Of a stretch of DNA of 64,000 bases, positions 47,006 to 60,284 are shown one piece after another. Position 1 is the first letter of the stretch, and every line of letters begins with the position of its first letter. The DNA comes from Pardosa pseudoannulata (Eukaryota; Arthropoda; Arachnida; Araneae; Lycosidae), in assembly GCA_032207245.1 (NCBI GenBank), contig CM063498.1, forward strand, positions 90,692,848-90,756,847. The letters run 5' to 3'. A program made the position numbers and the translations under genes. A model generated the notes under the pieces. It made no database searches and had not been told where the DNA came from. It was given only the letters and a program-made list of their open reading frames with translations.

Positions 47006-50000
47006 AATAATAATGTGTTGTAAGAGACCCCCCCTCCCCAATGATTACTGTATTTATAAAAATTTGTTTTTAATAAATTTCAATGTTACCTAAAATGTGT
47101 TTTGATTACTTTAAAACTTATTATTTTTTATAAAATTATTGATGCCAACTATTTTTTATTAAATAAAATCTTGCAACTGACATTAATTGACAATTTTAAT
47201 AAAAGTATCCATTGGAGTTTTATTACAAAGGGCCCATAAAAAATGTAAATATACAAAGGGTGCCAAAAAACAAAACAAAACAAAACAAAAAATTGAGAAC
47301 CACTGTACTATTCAAAGAAAATTATAATAAACATAAATTGCCATAAAATAAGGGATAGAAGGGAATTTGATTTGAAACCTTAAGTTTAAGTGAGGGGGGG
47401 TGATTTTGAGCCCCTTATACCATGAATTGGCTATGAATGATTACTATCTGTTCTTAAATGCAAGATTTTATTGACCTGAACTACTGTGGAAGTAAATAAA
47501 AACAAATTGAAAGAAGCAGTTAATGATTTGTTAAGGAACTTAGTGGTAACTGAGTATGCAGAAAACATAGAAAAGCTGTTGAAACACTCTAACAAATGTT
47601 TAAATCTGTATGGTGGCTATGTAGATAAATAGCTAAGATACAATATGTGCTGCACATTTACCAATTTTTTTTAAACATACAATTTAAAAATTATTTTGAT
47701 TAAAAAACACAACTGAAAAAAAGAAATTCCTGAAAATTTTAGTTTTAAGATAATTTAAATACTACATTTTTACATTTTAATCACAATACAGTTTCAAGGA
47801 ACATGACAGTAGATTATAAATATGATGCATTTTCTTTATAGTTATCTGCATAAGCCAACAGCAGAGGTAATAAGATTATTAACAGTCAAAACATAAATAA
47901 CAAGACAGTATGCTATAACAAATTAGCAGGCAATAAATACTGTAATAGAAATGAGATTGTTTCTCATAAGCTCATTCAATTAATTTAAAGTAACTCAAAC
48001 AACACAGATCTGATTACATAAAGTTTTTACTTTAACTTTATAACATTACAACTGAAATTTCATGTGCCCGTTTGATGTTAGAACATTCAGATTAGGAGAA
48101 AAAAATGAAAGCTTTCAAGTTTTGAGTTAAGACTATGACTTTTGAAAATATAATGATGTACTCTTGAGGATATGATTATGTTGTTTTGATCACATTTATT
48201 TAGTTATGAGAGTTTAAGTCTAATAACAGTGTTTTTAATTAAAGGATAATATGAAGTTTAACTATAAAATGTAACAAGTTGGATAAGAACAAAATGGCTT
48301 TTGCTCCTTACCTCAATTAATTTTAATTATATTATTAAGAAATATAATTAATTTTAAATCTAGCACCATTTATGTATACACAGAAACATATCTCATTTAT
48401 GGTTTTACAAATGATGACTAGTTCCATTACAGTCAACTAAATTTCAATATGTTTGAAGTCTGTTTACTTAAGCCCAGCGGCTCTAACAAATAATTTTTTA
48501 TTTCATTTATTATAGATGGTTATTTAGGATATATGCTAAAAATTTTAGTTATAAAAAGAAATTGCTATAATTATTTAAATTAATTCTGTCAAGGCTAAGA
48601 AATACTCAACCAATTGTACAAATAACAAAACTAATTTTGTTCCCAGAAGAGTGCATTTCCTTTCCTGTAAAAAGATGTTTTAGCATTTTTAATAGAGTAA
48701 ATATTACAGATTTATAACAAGTTATTAAATATTTATTATAAAATTATTCTACTACTTCTTACAATTTGCCTTTAAGTTGCACTGATTACTCATTTTGATC
48801 AGTGCTGTATATATATGAATGAACATGAAAAGGTACAAGGATGAATTAAAAAAAAAAAATCCATTAATGATTATGGGTACTTTATATAGTTTAACAGATG
48901 CTGAGTTACCAGTAAGGTTAAAAGATAAAAACCATAATTTATAAAAAGAAAAAAAAAGTCAATGTACAGAAAGAACTACAAATTGATTATTCACGAGCAT
49001 ATTAAATCAATTATAGATTGAAGAGACTTCTTTAAAAGAAAAGTATTTATACAAAATATATCTGTTTCTTACGTAATACTGTAGGATTGGTAAATCATAA
49101 TAAAACACAGTAATTCCTGAACGTCCCTGGATATAATGTTTGTACAGTTAAAGATACAGCATCGTACAATGTTTAAAAAATTAGTTATACTACAAATAAT
49201 ATCATAAAAGGCTTATTAAAGCATAATATTAACTTATCATTAAAAATAACTAATAAATACAATTTTTTACGGTATACTACAAAATCAAGATTCAAAATGA
49301 TATGTCACATCTCTTCAAACCAATGCATTCTTCTAGGGTGTAAGGAAAACTTTAAATTTCAGAAACAAGATCATTCATTAATCAAATCCTAAACGTACTA
49401 GACATATAAATCATAGTTTGGTCTCAGTGTTTATAAGTACATATTCATGGTAATAGGTACACACTGCATACCTTTTGTATACAAATATTGACATACATAT
49501 TATTGATAAAGAATAAAAAAACTTATAAATCACAGATATTAAATTAGCATAATAAAGAATGTCATTAGAAACATAAACAAAAACCATAATATGCAAACAG
49601 CCAAAACTTCAGAGATATATTAGAAAATAAAAGAGAAATACTGCATTTTTGCTTTTGCACAAAAGACATTCCCAATCGATTGTCATTTTTATGGTAAATG
49701 TTAAACTTTAGACTGAGTATTCTTTTATCTGATAAAAAAGTTTGAAATTTAAGCACAAATCAACACCTTATATGGATAATATGGTAACATCAAAATTACA
49801 GGGAACAAGTATACACTACTAATTAATTAGTACTCATAGAGAATAAATAATAAATATAAATATTTTTACTTGAAGCATGGATATCAGATCCTGATTTGGT
49901 ATTTGAAAATATGAGAGATAGTACTACTTGATGATTTCTGAAGAATTGAAATAATTTTTAAGTGATCTTTATTTAAACAAATTAATAGCTTTTTAATAAA

Positions 50001-53000
50001 TTATAACTACAAAAAACCCTAAAATTTTAGTGTGGGTCACCTATTAAAACTGCTTATATATATATATATATAGATAAAAATGGATGTTAGTATATCTGTG
50101 ATTAATAAACTACAACATTTGGCAGATCAACAAGAAAATTGGCACATATGTATTTTTTCATACAGAAAGTTTATATGCTATCCACTTTTTATTCTAATTG
50201 GAATAGTTTTTCTGTACCTTAAACTTAAAATCATGCTCTATGTGGCAAGTTTTTCAAGACTATATTCAACACAGTAGTAATGCTTCTATTTGCATCAAAA
50301 TTCAATATGTGATGAGAATTGATCTAAGAAATGTGCTCAACCAAAAATGAGCTCAATAACTCAAACATATTTGTGTGCATCAAATTTTAAGAAGTCAAAT
50401 TTAATATAAATAATTCTTATTTATTATAAGTATATTAAATTTAGTTAAAAGATACCATAAGTTTAAATTATTTTAGGTTTATTCTATTCAAAATATGCTC
50501 ATTCACAAGAATTAATATTAATAAAAAAATGTATAGTTCATTATCAATTTATACCAATAAAAGTAATAGACTCTCGACAGTATGAGCCATCTTTCATTTT
50601 CTGCAGTGAATTATACATTCTAGTTTATATACAGATCATCCATTTTTATAAATACAAAGATAAATAAATATACAGGGGAAGGACAACATCTGCCAATTTT
50701 GCTAGTATATATAGATACAGGTTTGGGGCTGGCAGGTGTGCAGAATGTTCATGCACAAAAGCAGCCAATAGAATACTTAATATTAAGATGTGCTAATTAA
50801 AGAAACAGCATCTTCATTTCTTTTCTTTTTTTTTTTTTAAAAAAAGATGATTTTGTTGAAAATGTTTTTTTCTCTCTTTTAGTTTACATGGGTGGAAAAA
50901 ATGTAGTCAGGAACTTCCTACTTTATGTTTGTTATTTTTCTCACTTATTGTCAATTTTGTGCTTACTGTTAGAAATCTCAGGATTAGAGGGCTTGGCCCA
51001 GACAATCCTGTTGAACCATCACCAGAGGGAGATTGATTTGCAATATATTAAGTAATTTTAAAAGGAATTTTGCTTAATAAAATTTTAGAAACTAAAGAAA
51101 ACAAAAATTTGTAGCATGAGATTGTGGTGTATGAGATTTTATAGTCTCTCAATCTCTTCAGCTAGGACTATTAGCAACTGAAAACAAATTATGTAAATAT
51201 TTAGAATTATCATACATTTTTAGTAAACTGGAAAATAAGAAAACAAGAAGAGTGGAATTCATGGATGCATTTCATTACTTCTGTTTAACAAACTTAAAAT
51301 AAATATGTGATGTATATATATATATATGTTACATTTCATGATTAGTCAATTACATGGAATAGCCTTATAAATATAATTGTAAGCTTCTTTGCACAGGGCA
51401 AAGTTACGAATTTATTAGGGATCTGTATTGTTAGGGGGTTGTTAATTGCTATCTTGCATGCAAGCAGTTAACATCTCAGAACTGGCCATGTATATATATA
51501 TATAATCAATAATATATATGGCATTTAAATAATACACTAATATGTATGCTTTTACCAGCTCTTAAAATTTCTTTTGTTAACTTCTCTAGATCCATCTTTT
51601 AATTTTAGACATCACCAATTATTTTTCTGATTAATCAGAATCTATGAATATCAGATGGAAAAGGGAAGAAAACATTTAGGAAAAAATCTCAACAGCAGAA
51701 ATAATATAAAGTACTAATTAAATCCAATTACAAATAAATTTGTAATATTAGATTTTAAAAAGTTTTAATGGTTTTATTCATTTATATTACTTTTATAATT
51801 CAGAGAAAAGAGTGTCAATATGTTAATCTTCTTAAGAATAGGGTCATAAGTGGGTCCTTTATACTATATCCTCCAAATTATAACACATGAAAAAAAGTAG
51901 ACTTATGGTTAAATGGCACCATATTAAGTCCATATGTAGCAACTTTCGAGTGTTTCTTATACATAAATTGTGACACATAAATAAAATTAGAATTACTAAT
52001 GCTACTTAAACCATATAAAATGTTTACTTTTTAAAACAGCAAACTTTTTATTTTTCAATTTAATTATTTGCAGTTATTTCTTTTAATGATAAATTTAAAA
52101 TTATGTTTATCAGAAATAACAGTAAAAAATAAGATATAGTTTAAAATTTGGTTTTTAATTTAGGACTTAGTTCAACCACATTTGAAGAATTGTGACAAAC
52201 ACATTATTAAAAACAAGACACAATACATGACATATATGTTCCACAATCTATCAATTAGGAACTTCCAAGAAAAAAATAATACATATTTCTAAACATTTAG
52301 ATAATGCAATTCTTTTTAAAATTTGAAATACAAATAAACTTTATTGTTAAAAAGATTAAACAATTTAATGAAAACTTGAAGTATATTAATTGAAAAAACA
52401 TATTTCACCAAAATAGCTACTAAAATTAAAATCATAATTTTACTAGCTAGCTGCATTTACATTTTAATTAAAGTTTATCAATAGTCAGTAAAAATTAAAA
52501 GAAAACAGATCTTAAATAAATATTGTAAATAAAATATATAACATTATATACTGGTTCACAAATCTCACTTTTTCTTATGAAATGAATTGAAACTAATATA
52601 AGGCAAGAGGGAACTAGGTGATAAAATGACAGTACATCAAAATTTCTTAATGAAAGACAATGCTGCATTTACAAACTTTAAACAACTTTACTGATAAATG
52701 AAAGGGAAAATAAGAATACCTAACATCTTCAAGTAAATACTATAAGGCACAGATTGTACTAATCCTTACAAAACCTCATCCTCATGAAAATATAATTTTG
52801 TTTTCTATCCAAATTCTACAAAAACATAGTATATCTTTTTACCTAAGAAGCTTTATGTGAGTGAGAATCATCAGAATTTTTCTCTGAACATGAATAAATC
52901 AAATAATACTGCATACAACTAAAATATAAAAATTTAATTATAAGATGTTAAAATGGTTTTAAATTATTCAAAACAGGCACTCTATAAAAACAAATGACAA

Positions 53001-54750
53001 AAAGAATAAGTAGCACCTGTCAAAGTAGATATATAAAAGAAAATACACAGAGAAAAGTTGTTAGAAATGAGGTTCCGGAAACTTAATAGCAAATTAAAAA
53101 TTTCAGAATTAAAAGAGTATTTAACTCAATAAAAATTACTGGGAATAAGATTGAATGATATTTCATTTAAAAAGTAGAATAATAGTGTTTATGGTATAAT
53201 ATCAGAATTATAGCAGAGTCATTTTGAGCCCTGAAATAGAAAAGAGCATATTTCAGAATTTTAATTGTATATTCCAATGAAAGTAAAATCTAAGAAATTT
53301 ATCAGTTACCCTTTACTGTACAGAATATTGCAATTTTTGTGTCACAAGATGTTATACATAGCAATTAATAATCTTTTAAATCTGTAGTATTGACTCATTT
53401 TAAGGCAAATAACCATTAGATTATGAATACTTACATAAATTTTCAAAATATAATATTTTAGTAAAACAAAATAAAGCAAATAAAATTATGAAATGAAAAA
53501 ACACATAAAATTTTTGGTCTATAGCATTGAAATATGCTCTTATAAACCAGTTTATGCCCATCCCCCCCCCCAAAAAAAATCTTGTAACATCTATTAAGTA
53601 AAAACTTTAATTTTTCTCAATATATATTTAAAATTTCTCTGTTTTCTCTTAATATCTCTGTTATATTTAAGGTATTTTTTTTTTATTAAAATTCAATGCG
53701 TTGGAAAAATATGCTCAAGACAAAATATACATATTGTACTAAATAAAATTCTTCTCAGAGCAAAGTGACCCTTCCATAATTCTTGTGTCAAATAGAAATT
53801 TTACCTAAATTACTTTTTCTCTGTGTATAAAAACTGAAAAGGGTACAACTGAGCTATATTACTGAAAAAATTAAGAGAACAATCATATATTAATTGCGTA
53901 ATGAAATGAGAAAAATAAAAGTAAGATAGATGTTTAATAAAAAGCTTATTAACAATTTGCACAGTAAATTTACATTAATATTTATACATATTGTTGAGCA
54001 TAATTTACTTCTATAATGATGGGAGAAACTGGTAGAAAATATACAGCAATCAAATTTTATAAACATATAGGGTTTGTTTTTGGAGCTCAGCTGTACTGAA
54101 ATTGCTAAATTGCACAAAAATAAATTTAATTTACATATAATTAAATTAAAATTTATATATTCTGGGTGTGATATTCAGTCTTCTTTCGATGAAAAAAGAC
54201 AGAATTATACACAGAACAATTATTTTTAAATATTATAATAAAACTTAAAAAAAAAGGAGCAAAAACAAATATGGTAATTTTGATATTACTGGGTTTAATT
54301 ATATATAATAGAAATAAACGTGAGATAAAATACTATACAACAGATCACAATCAATATTTTTCAATGATGAATGATATATTACAATGACCACACATTTTTA
54401 CACAAAGTTAGTAAGTATATCACCTTATAACCCTTTTAGCAGCATTTAATGAAGCACAATAATACAACTTTGTATGGTTACAGTCTAGGTTAATATTGCT
54501 AATCACATAGGACATTCACATTTTTCAGTTGATCTCAACATTTAGATACTAGAATGCCTAAAAGAGAAAAATAAAAAGTTAAGTTTCATATTGAAACAAT
54601 AAGTTTTATTAATTATTTATTTAAATTTTAGTATTTACATTAAGTCACATAATCAGATCATAAGTAATGGCATTTGCATTAATTTCAAATATAAAAAACA
54701 TTAAAAATTAATGTCAGTACTGAATTATAGTCACACACTGATGTATAATA

Positions 54751-54785
54751 AAGTATCATGCATGCTACTGTGCTGCATGATACTT
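54751..54785. other. Perfect 12-bp inverted repeat (hairpin)
   Basis: AAGTATCATGCA, an 11-nt loop, then TGCATGATACTT. It could form a stem in RNA from either strand. No transposon ends coincide with it. Confidence 0.7.
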
Positions 54786-54885
54786 CATGCAACAAAAATA
54801 CAACATTTTTTAAAATTCATGAAAAATACAAAATTTCTCAGTGAAAACTGAAAAGTTAAAATGTAATTTCTAGTACATGTATTAA

Positions 54886-55118
54886 CTCTTTCCCTGGCGT
54901 AGGCGTGATAACACGCCGAGACAAATCCAAATCTCTCCTGGCAAAGACGTGTTTTCACGCTTGGAATTTTTTATTTTAATGCATGTTTTTCAGCCATTTA
55001 ATTGTTAAATTGCCTGCCAAACCAAAGTAGGATTTTTAGCCCTCGTGTTGCAAAAAAGTAGACCCTAGCACACGAAACCAAGAAAGGATTTAAATACTCC
55101 CAGCCGCCAGGGAAAGGG
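54886..55118. mobile_element. piggyBac-like MITE (233 bp) at TTAA, carrying a SINE-1 tail
   Basis: TTAA borders both ends (54882-54885, 55119-55122). Inverted ends are CTCTTTCCCTGGCG and CCCTTTCCCTGGCG. Inside, GCCCTCGTGTTGCAAAAAAG and AGACCCTAGCAC (55040-55075) are the 3' tail of SINE-1, on the plus strand. There is no transposase. Confidence 0.82.
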
Positions 55119-55351
55119 TTAAGAAATAAGAAAATTTTTGTCATTGTCTCTTGGTAGAAACTATTCAGGGAGGATAGTTTTAATTAGGAAAGCTTATTTC
55201 ATCCTGTACACTTTATACCTTTTAGATGGTTTTATGAACATTAGCTTTGGTTGATCTCTACATACTCCCAAGAATGGTGCTGCAAAATGGAGCACATATC
55301 AGAAATATTTTTAAAATATACTAGCCAGATAAACTTTCATATACTGAACAA

Positions 55352-55833
55352 TATTCAAGAGCCAAAACATTATAACCACCTGTCAATAGCGAGTTGGCCC
55401 ACCTTTGGCACACAACACCACTTCAACCTGCCTTGGCATAGATGCCAAAAGTCCTTGGTAGATGGCTGGAGACAGATTGTACCAGATGTTTAAGCAACGG
55501 TTATGCAAATCCGAGATATTGCGAATTGGTGGTCATTGAACTCTGAGCTGCCGTCCCATGACATCCCAAATGTGTTCTATCAGATTGAAATCTGGTAAAT
55601 TAGGTGGCCAGGACATTAACTAGAATTCAGCATCATATTCCTAGAACCACTACAATACAAGTTTAGCCTTGTGACACAGCGCGTTGTCCTGTTGGAACAT
55701 TCCATTTCCAGCTGGAAAAACAGAGGCCCTGTAAGGGTGCAACTGGTCTGCAATGATGTTGATACTCTGTAGCATTTATGGTCTGCTCTACCACAACCAC
55801 AAGGGGTGGTCATAATGTTTTGGCTCTTGAGTG
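55352..55833 (-). mobile_element. Tc1/mariner remnant, same family as 32,194-32,883
   Basis: The right end has the intact TTTTGGCTCTTGAGTG followed by TA; the left end is mutated (TATTCAAGAGCCAAAACA). The plus-strand sequence matches the 32.2-kb copy from the end through the region encoding the transposase C-terminus, then diverges or is deleted. The transposase frame is broken (fragments at 55616-55870, minus) and the helix-turn-helix part is missing. Length is about 482 bp. Confidence 0.85.
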
Positions 55834-56754
55834 TATATAATAAAACATCTGCCAAATCTATTTTTGCCAAAATTAAAAAGTTATGGTGGACATATACTTA
55901 GAATGCTGCCAAGGAGGAATGATGAAGCAAAATGAGGAAGACCAAGAACACAACCAAGTTGTCATGTGAATGGAAGGAAAGAATTTAATTTGGATGGCTG
56001 AGTTGGTGAAATATACTCAGAGTGTTAGGCCGATTTAAATGGTATGCATGTGTACTAGCTTGGTATCAGAAGACTAATATACCATTGGGATGTAGCCTAA
56101 TGTATCAGTGTGATATCAGATGAATTGAAAGAAAATGAACTTGAGAATGGACAATGCTCATTTAGACATGTTTGTCCCCCCCTCCTGTTTCTGAAACATG
56201 TTGGGATGAGGTGGTTCATAACATCTGTGAAGTGACATGACTCTCTACTTTAGTCATTTTGCCAATTGAAAAAATTGTAGATAAAAATATTGATTTTGAT
56301 GACAAAATATCAAAATTTGCAGAGCAAAAAATTAGGAAGATTCTAAGCACCATGTTAATGTAAAACTTGTACACCCTAGAGAATAAAGCTTGTAAACAAC
56401 CAAGTTTTCATTAAATTATATTAATACTAAACCCATACACTATATATTCTGATAAAGTATTTCTTACATTGTGCAGTAAACTAGTTTATTAAATAACATG
56501 GTATTTTACTTATAATAATGGTTTAATTTTTAAAATCCTTTTTTATGAATAATTAATATTAATTTCCCTCCCTGTTTTCTCAATAAATTTAATTTTATAT
56601 TTTGATCAACAAGAAAATGACATTTAAACCCTGCACTAGGTACTATTAGACCTTCCTAGGCCACTGCATAGGAACATGCCAAATTGACTTGGAGTGGGAA
56701 GATAATCTCTGAACTAGATAATGAGCAAAAGACATAAAAACTTGTAGAGCTGTC

Positions 56755-56756
<2 letters not shown>

Positions 56757-56814
<58 letters not shown>
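56757..56814. repeat. (TA)n microsatellite
   Basis: A pure TA run of about 58 bp. Confidence 0.97.
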
Positions 56815-56816
<2 letters not shown>

Positions 56817-57285
56817 ATGTGAATAATAAAATTTTTCAATTTTTAAGAACCTTCACGTTTTTTTTATTTTTTATTTTTTTGGAATGATCTGCATGCTTAG
56901 GGAGTCTATCAGAACATTTTTAAGTCAATGTTAAAGTATTATGTGATGATAGAACTACATTTTAGAATGAACTAAAATTAAAAGGATAATTTAACACATT
57001 AATGTATTTAATGAATCTTAAAATTATATTAACTAAATTTAACCAAAATATAAGATTTAAATTTTTAATACAAAAAATTCCATAATAAATACAATCTAAC
57101 TTCGGGTTCACTGTGAAGTCACACATATAATCCAATAATATACAAACTTTCCATAGTAAAACTTTTTTTTAAATCTACAAGATCATGCATCTGCTTTAAT
57201 TGTTTTCTAAAAAATCTGTTACAAAAATCCTTAAATACAACATATTTTTGAACATACTGAATTAAAAGAACCAAAATTACCCTGG

Positions 57286-57496
57286 TTATAATTCAAATAT
57301 TTCATCTTGCTGCTTTTCTAATTTTTTTAAGGAAGACTTTACTTTTCGTCCTTTAGTCATTACAACAGGCTGTGGTGTGATAGTGGGATCCATAGTGAGA
57401 TTACTAAGAGAAGATGAACCAGTCAAACTGTTTCTCTGATACTGATAACGAGGCGAATAACCATCTCTAGAATTATGAAGATCATCTTCAGAATAC
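57286..57496 (-). CDS. Last coding exon of an unrecognised gene (69 residues to stop)
   Basis: On the minus strand an intron ends TTTTTGATTTCAG, a good acceptor, and the exon opens with one leftover base and then an uninterrupted frame to TAA at 57286-57288. The peptide is polar and Ser/Tyr/Gln-rich (YSEDDLHNSRDGY, QYQRNSLTGSSSLSNL). It then has a basic stretch TKGRKVKSSLKKLEKQQ and the C-terminus DEIFEL. QRNSL fits a basophilic-kinase site. The composition suggests a cytoplasmic, largely unstructured tail; the basic amphipathic stretch could bind membrane, calmodulin or RNA. I do not recognise the family. Codon-like composition, a clean frame and the acceptor set it apart from the noncoding surroundings. 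Upstream exons should lie beyond the right edge of the window. Confidence 0.75.
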
Positions 57497-58251
57497 CTGA
57501 AATCAAAAATTTATTTAAGCCAATAGATAAAACAGAATAGAATCCAAATCTATAATTAGCCTACATAGGTTGGTTGATTTATATCACTGGATTTAAAAAA
57601 AAAATCATAAAAAATTAAATTTTTTTTTTCACACAGTAATATGTATGTTTACAGTTGCTATTGAAAGAATATATTTATCTTTGGTTTAGTTCAACCAGCA
57701 GTTAGAAATATACTGAGAAATGAAAGAGAATCCAAGCTTATAATTTTGTTTAAATGGCTGAACGTTACTAAAGGCAAATTCCCTCTCCCATTAAGAAAGA
57801 AAAAAAGATTTAGGTATAATTCACAAAAGAATAATTTAAGCAAAACATAAAGCTTTTAAAAATAATGCTAACTAAAAAATGAGCTGAAGAGCATAAAATG
57901 GAATTTTTTTAATTTTTTCTTATATGTAAAATTTCTTAAAGAGTAATGGAAAAATAAACTAGAATTAAAATAACAATTCAAAATACTATTGAAAAATTTC
58001 CTATCAGTTAAGCCTGGTAAACACATAATAACTGTTCAGACCTAAATGGAAAGTTTCAATAAATTTTAATCTCTTATACAAAATTTGAAACTCTTTTATC
58101 TCCTAAATATATACAGCAAATAAAATTTTTTTTTTAACCTTTTCAAGAAAACTAAATGACAATATACATACAGATATATTAAATAGTCACAAATATTTTA
58201 TTTATTAAATATACAAGGGCCAAGGTAAATTAGTGGTTATCATGCTGCATT

Positions 58252-58415
58252 AGTTGAATGATTTGGAGCCTTATGGTCTTTTTTACTACACAAGAGCTAA
58301 TGATACTGGGACCCACTACTAAAAGCCAATCCAAAATGACTATGAACATCCATGTCAGCAGTGGGATTTGAATCCACAAATACTGGTACCAGCACCCATT
58401 TGACCATCTTTCAGC
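58252..58415 (-). mobile_element. SINE-1 copy with perfect 11-bp TSD
   Basis: CATGCTGCATT flanks it at 58241-58251 and 58416-58426. The minus strand has the tRNA-like head (GATGGTCAAATGGGTGCTGG, GTGGATTCAAATCCC) and the tail CATTAGCTCTTGTGTAGT. It is more diverged than the 18-kb copy. The 88-codon minus frame over it is not a gene. Confidence 0.85.
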
Positions 58416-58467
58416 CATGCTGCATTTGATTCCAAAAATGCCATGTTTTTTCTTTTGATTATGAATC

Positions 58468-58596
58468 CCTGTCACAGCGGGACTTTTAAGACTCATAGAT
58501 TTAACCTACACTTGCTTGAATCTGACATGCATGCTGTCTTGGGTTCCCAACATGTCAAGTACAAGCAAGTGAGCCTAAAATTTCTACTGTGACAGG
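58468..58596. mobile_element. Small foldback MITE, CCTGTCACAG ends
   Basis: CCTGTCACAGCGGGACTTTT and, complementing, CCTGTCACAGTAGAAATTTT begin arms that pair through ACTTGCTTG and GACATG to the centre. Length is about 129 bp. TSD is unclear. Confidence 0.65.
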
Positions 58597-60284
58597 CATA
58601 CAGAATGTAGAGAAAAAAAAAGAAACTGGATAAAAGAAAGGATGCTTAAAGGCCAAATAGTATTCTACATATGCAGAGCTTGTGTATTTAGACTTAACTC
58701 AAGCAATAAACTTTTGCTCTGTAGCTACAGTTAGGGAAGATGTGTGATCATGGGTACATATAACACAAGCACTGAAGGGGATAAAAAGAAGAGCATAAGA
58801 AAATTCTGAAATGTACAAATATGTTTATTTGCACAAAACAAAAGAGCTATAATAATTCTTTAATTCTAATAGGTGTGCTTTCTTTTTTATAAATGTAGAC
58901 CTAAATATTTTTTTTAATTATCTTTGCAACATTTTAATTTTAGATGCATTAGCTTTCTGAAAATCTCATAAATTAGAATTATTTATCTTCAATTTTAGAA
59001 TACAAAATGTCTACTTTCTTAATTGATCTTAAGTATATATTTGTGAACAAGGATGTGGGTTTAAATGTTATTTAGTTTTAAGATACCCAATTAAAAAAAT
59101 CTTTGATGTAAATTTATATATTGGAATACATAAAGGTGGCTTTCTTCAGATTAGAAGTATAAAATATAGGCATTTAATTGACAATATACTCATCACCATC
59201 TTTATGTAACGAAAGAATGTGAGTTTTTAATTTAATTCTCTAATTAGATTTTCCATAATTTTTGCAATCAGAAATACAACTTAAAAATGTATCTTAAAAC
59301 TAAATAATATTTAAACCCACATCCTTGTTGAAAAAGACTTCAATATTTATTATACCAATAGCAAAATACATAATCTAATTAATCAAGAAGAATGCTACAA
59401 ATCATTTAATCCTACAGATATAAAATTTTATTATGTTGTAAAACAATTTTGTATAGCAAAATTAACGAATTGTAATCAGAAGTATGTGAATCTTCTTCTG
59501 CTCATATCTGATAGATTGATGAAGTAACTATTATGAGTACAATAGAGTTTGGGTTAATTGAGGTAAATGGGACCAGATCTTGCTTAAATTGTTGAAAATT
59601 ACTAATTTAATAAAACAGAAATAGAAATATAAACAATTTTTAAATTTCAAAATATATTTCAATCAAATGCACTTATATAATATTATACATTAATTGCTGA
59701 ACATAAGTTACTTACATCTTAAAGTAATTGTCAATTGTTATTTGTTTAAATATATTGTTCCTTTTAAGAGTGGCAATATCTTCCTATCTTTTGAACATCA
59801 CATTGTCAAAGATTTTCTGTCCAATGATAAATTTGAGTACTTGTTAATAGAAAATGCTTCTAATCTGCTGTTTTTATAACAATCACCAACCATAACTTCA
59901 TATATGCCATATTCAACTGGAAGTTTTTAGAAAGTTTCCACCTTATCCAAACCTTTTCATGCTTCTAATTTCATTTTTAAATGGAACAAATTTTCTTTTC
60001 CTTTTTGTAGAATTCGTCATGGATAAACAACAATTCTATAAGCATTATTAAAAAATCTTTCAAATATGACTTAAATTCTGCATGCTAGTACCAAACTAAT
60101 CAAACTGCATAACTAAACTATTTTCAGAATGTGGGAAGATACGTTTGAAATAGAGGAAAAAAGGAGTGGGTGAAATCTGGTTTGAGAACTTTCTCCCCAA
60201 GTTGAAACATAAACATGATTTCCCCCCCCCCTACACACACACACATCCTGGGAAGAATACCAAACCTGTTTTCTTTAAGAGGGA

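Larger units (their letters stand above)
46064..47305. mobile_element. hAT-type element with CAGTGGTTCTCAA ends, containing nested insertions
   Basis: Ends are CAGTGGTTCTCAA (46064) and, complementing, CAGTGGTTCTCAA (ending 47305), a perfect 13-bp inverted repeat of the classic hAT type. Flanking octamers TGTTATAA and TACTATTC do not match well, so the copy is old or one end has been rearranged. It holds a younger hAT MITE (46,128) and a short retroposon (46,800). No transposase was seen. Confidence 0.65.
41125..57285 (-). other. CpG-poor, exon-free 16-kb region: possible long 3' UTR or intergenic DNA
   Basis: No frame here resembles protein. Base composition is uniform, with A exceeding T on the plus strand and few CpG, like the intron-like DNA on the other side of the 57-kb exon. 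Identified insertions are a hAT pair and a SINE at 46.06-47.31 kb, a piggyBac-like MITE at 54.9 kb, a Tc1 remnant at 55.35 kb, and a TA tract at 56.76 kb. A somewhat GC-richer patch at 50,700-51,470 holds no clear gene. If the gene uses the poly(A) site at 41.1 kb, all of this would be 3' UTR; nearer AATAAA motifs exist, so that is only a hypothesis. Confidence 0.35.

Noticed and set aside
50960..51040. Minus-strand SPSGDGSTGLSGPSPLILRF-like peptide as an alternative exon
   Set aside because: No acceptor upstream, and the frame is short; kept only as a compositional bump in the possible 3' UTR.
55870..56230. Possible LINE C-terminal fragment (GHILRM and GRPRT-like pieces, plus strand)
   Set aside because: Only two short blocks in an otherwise broken frame; too weak to annotate.
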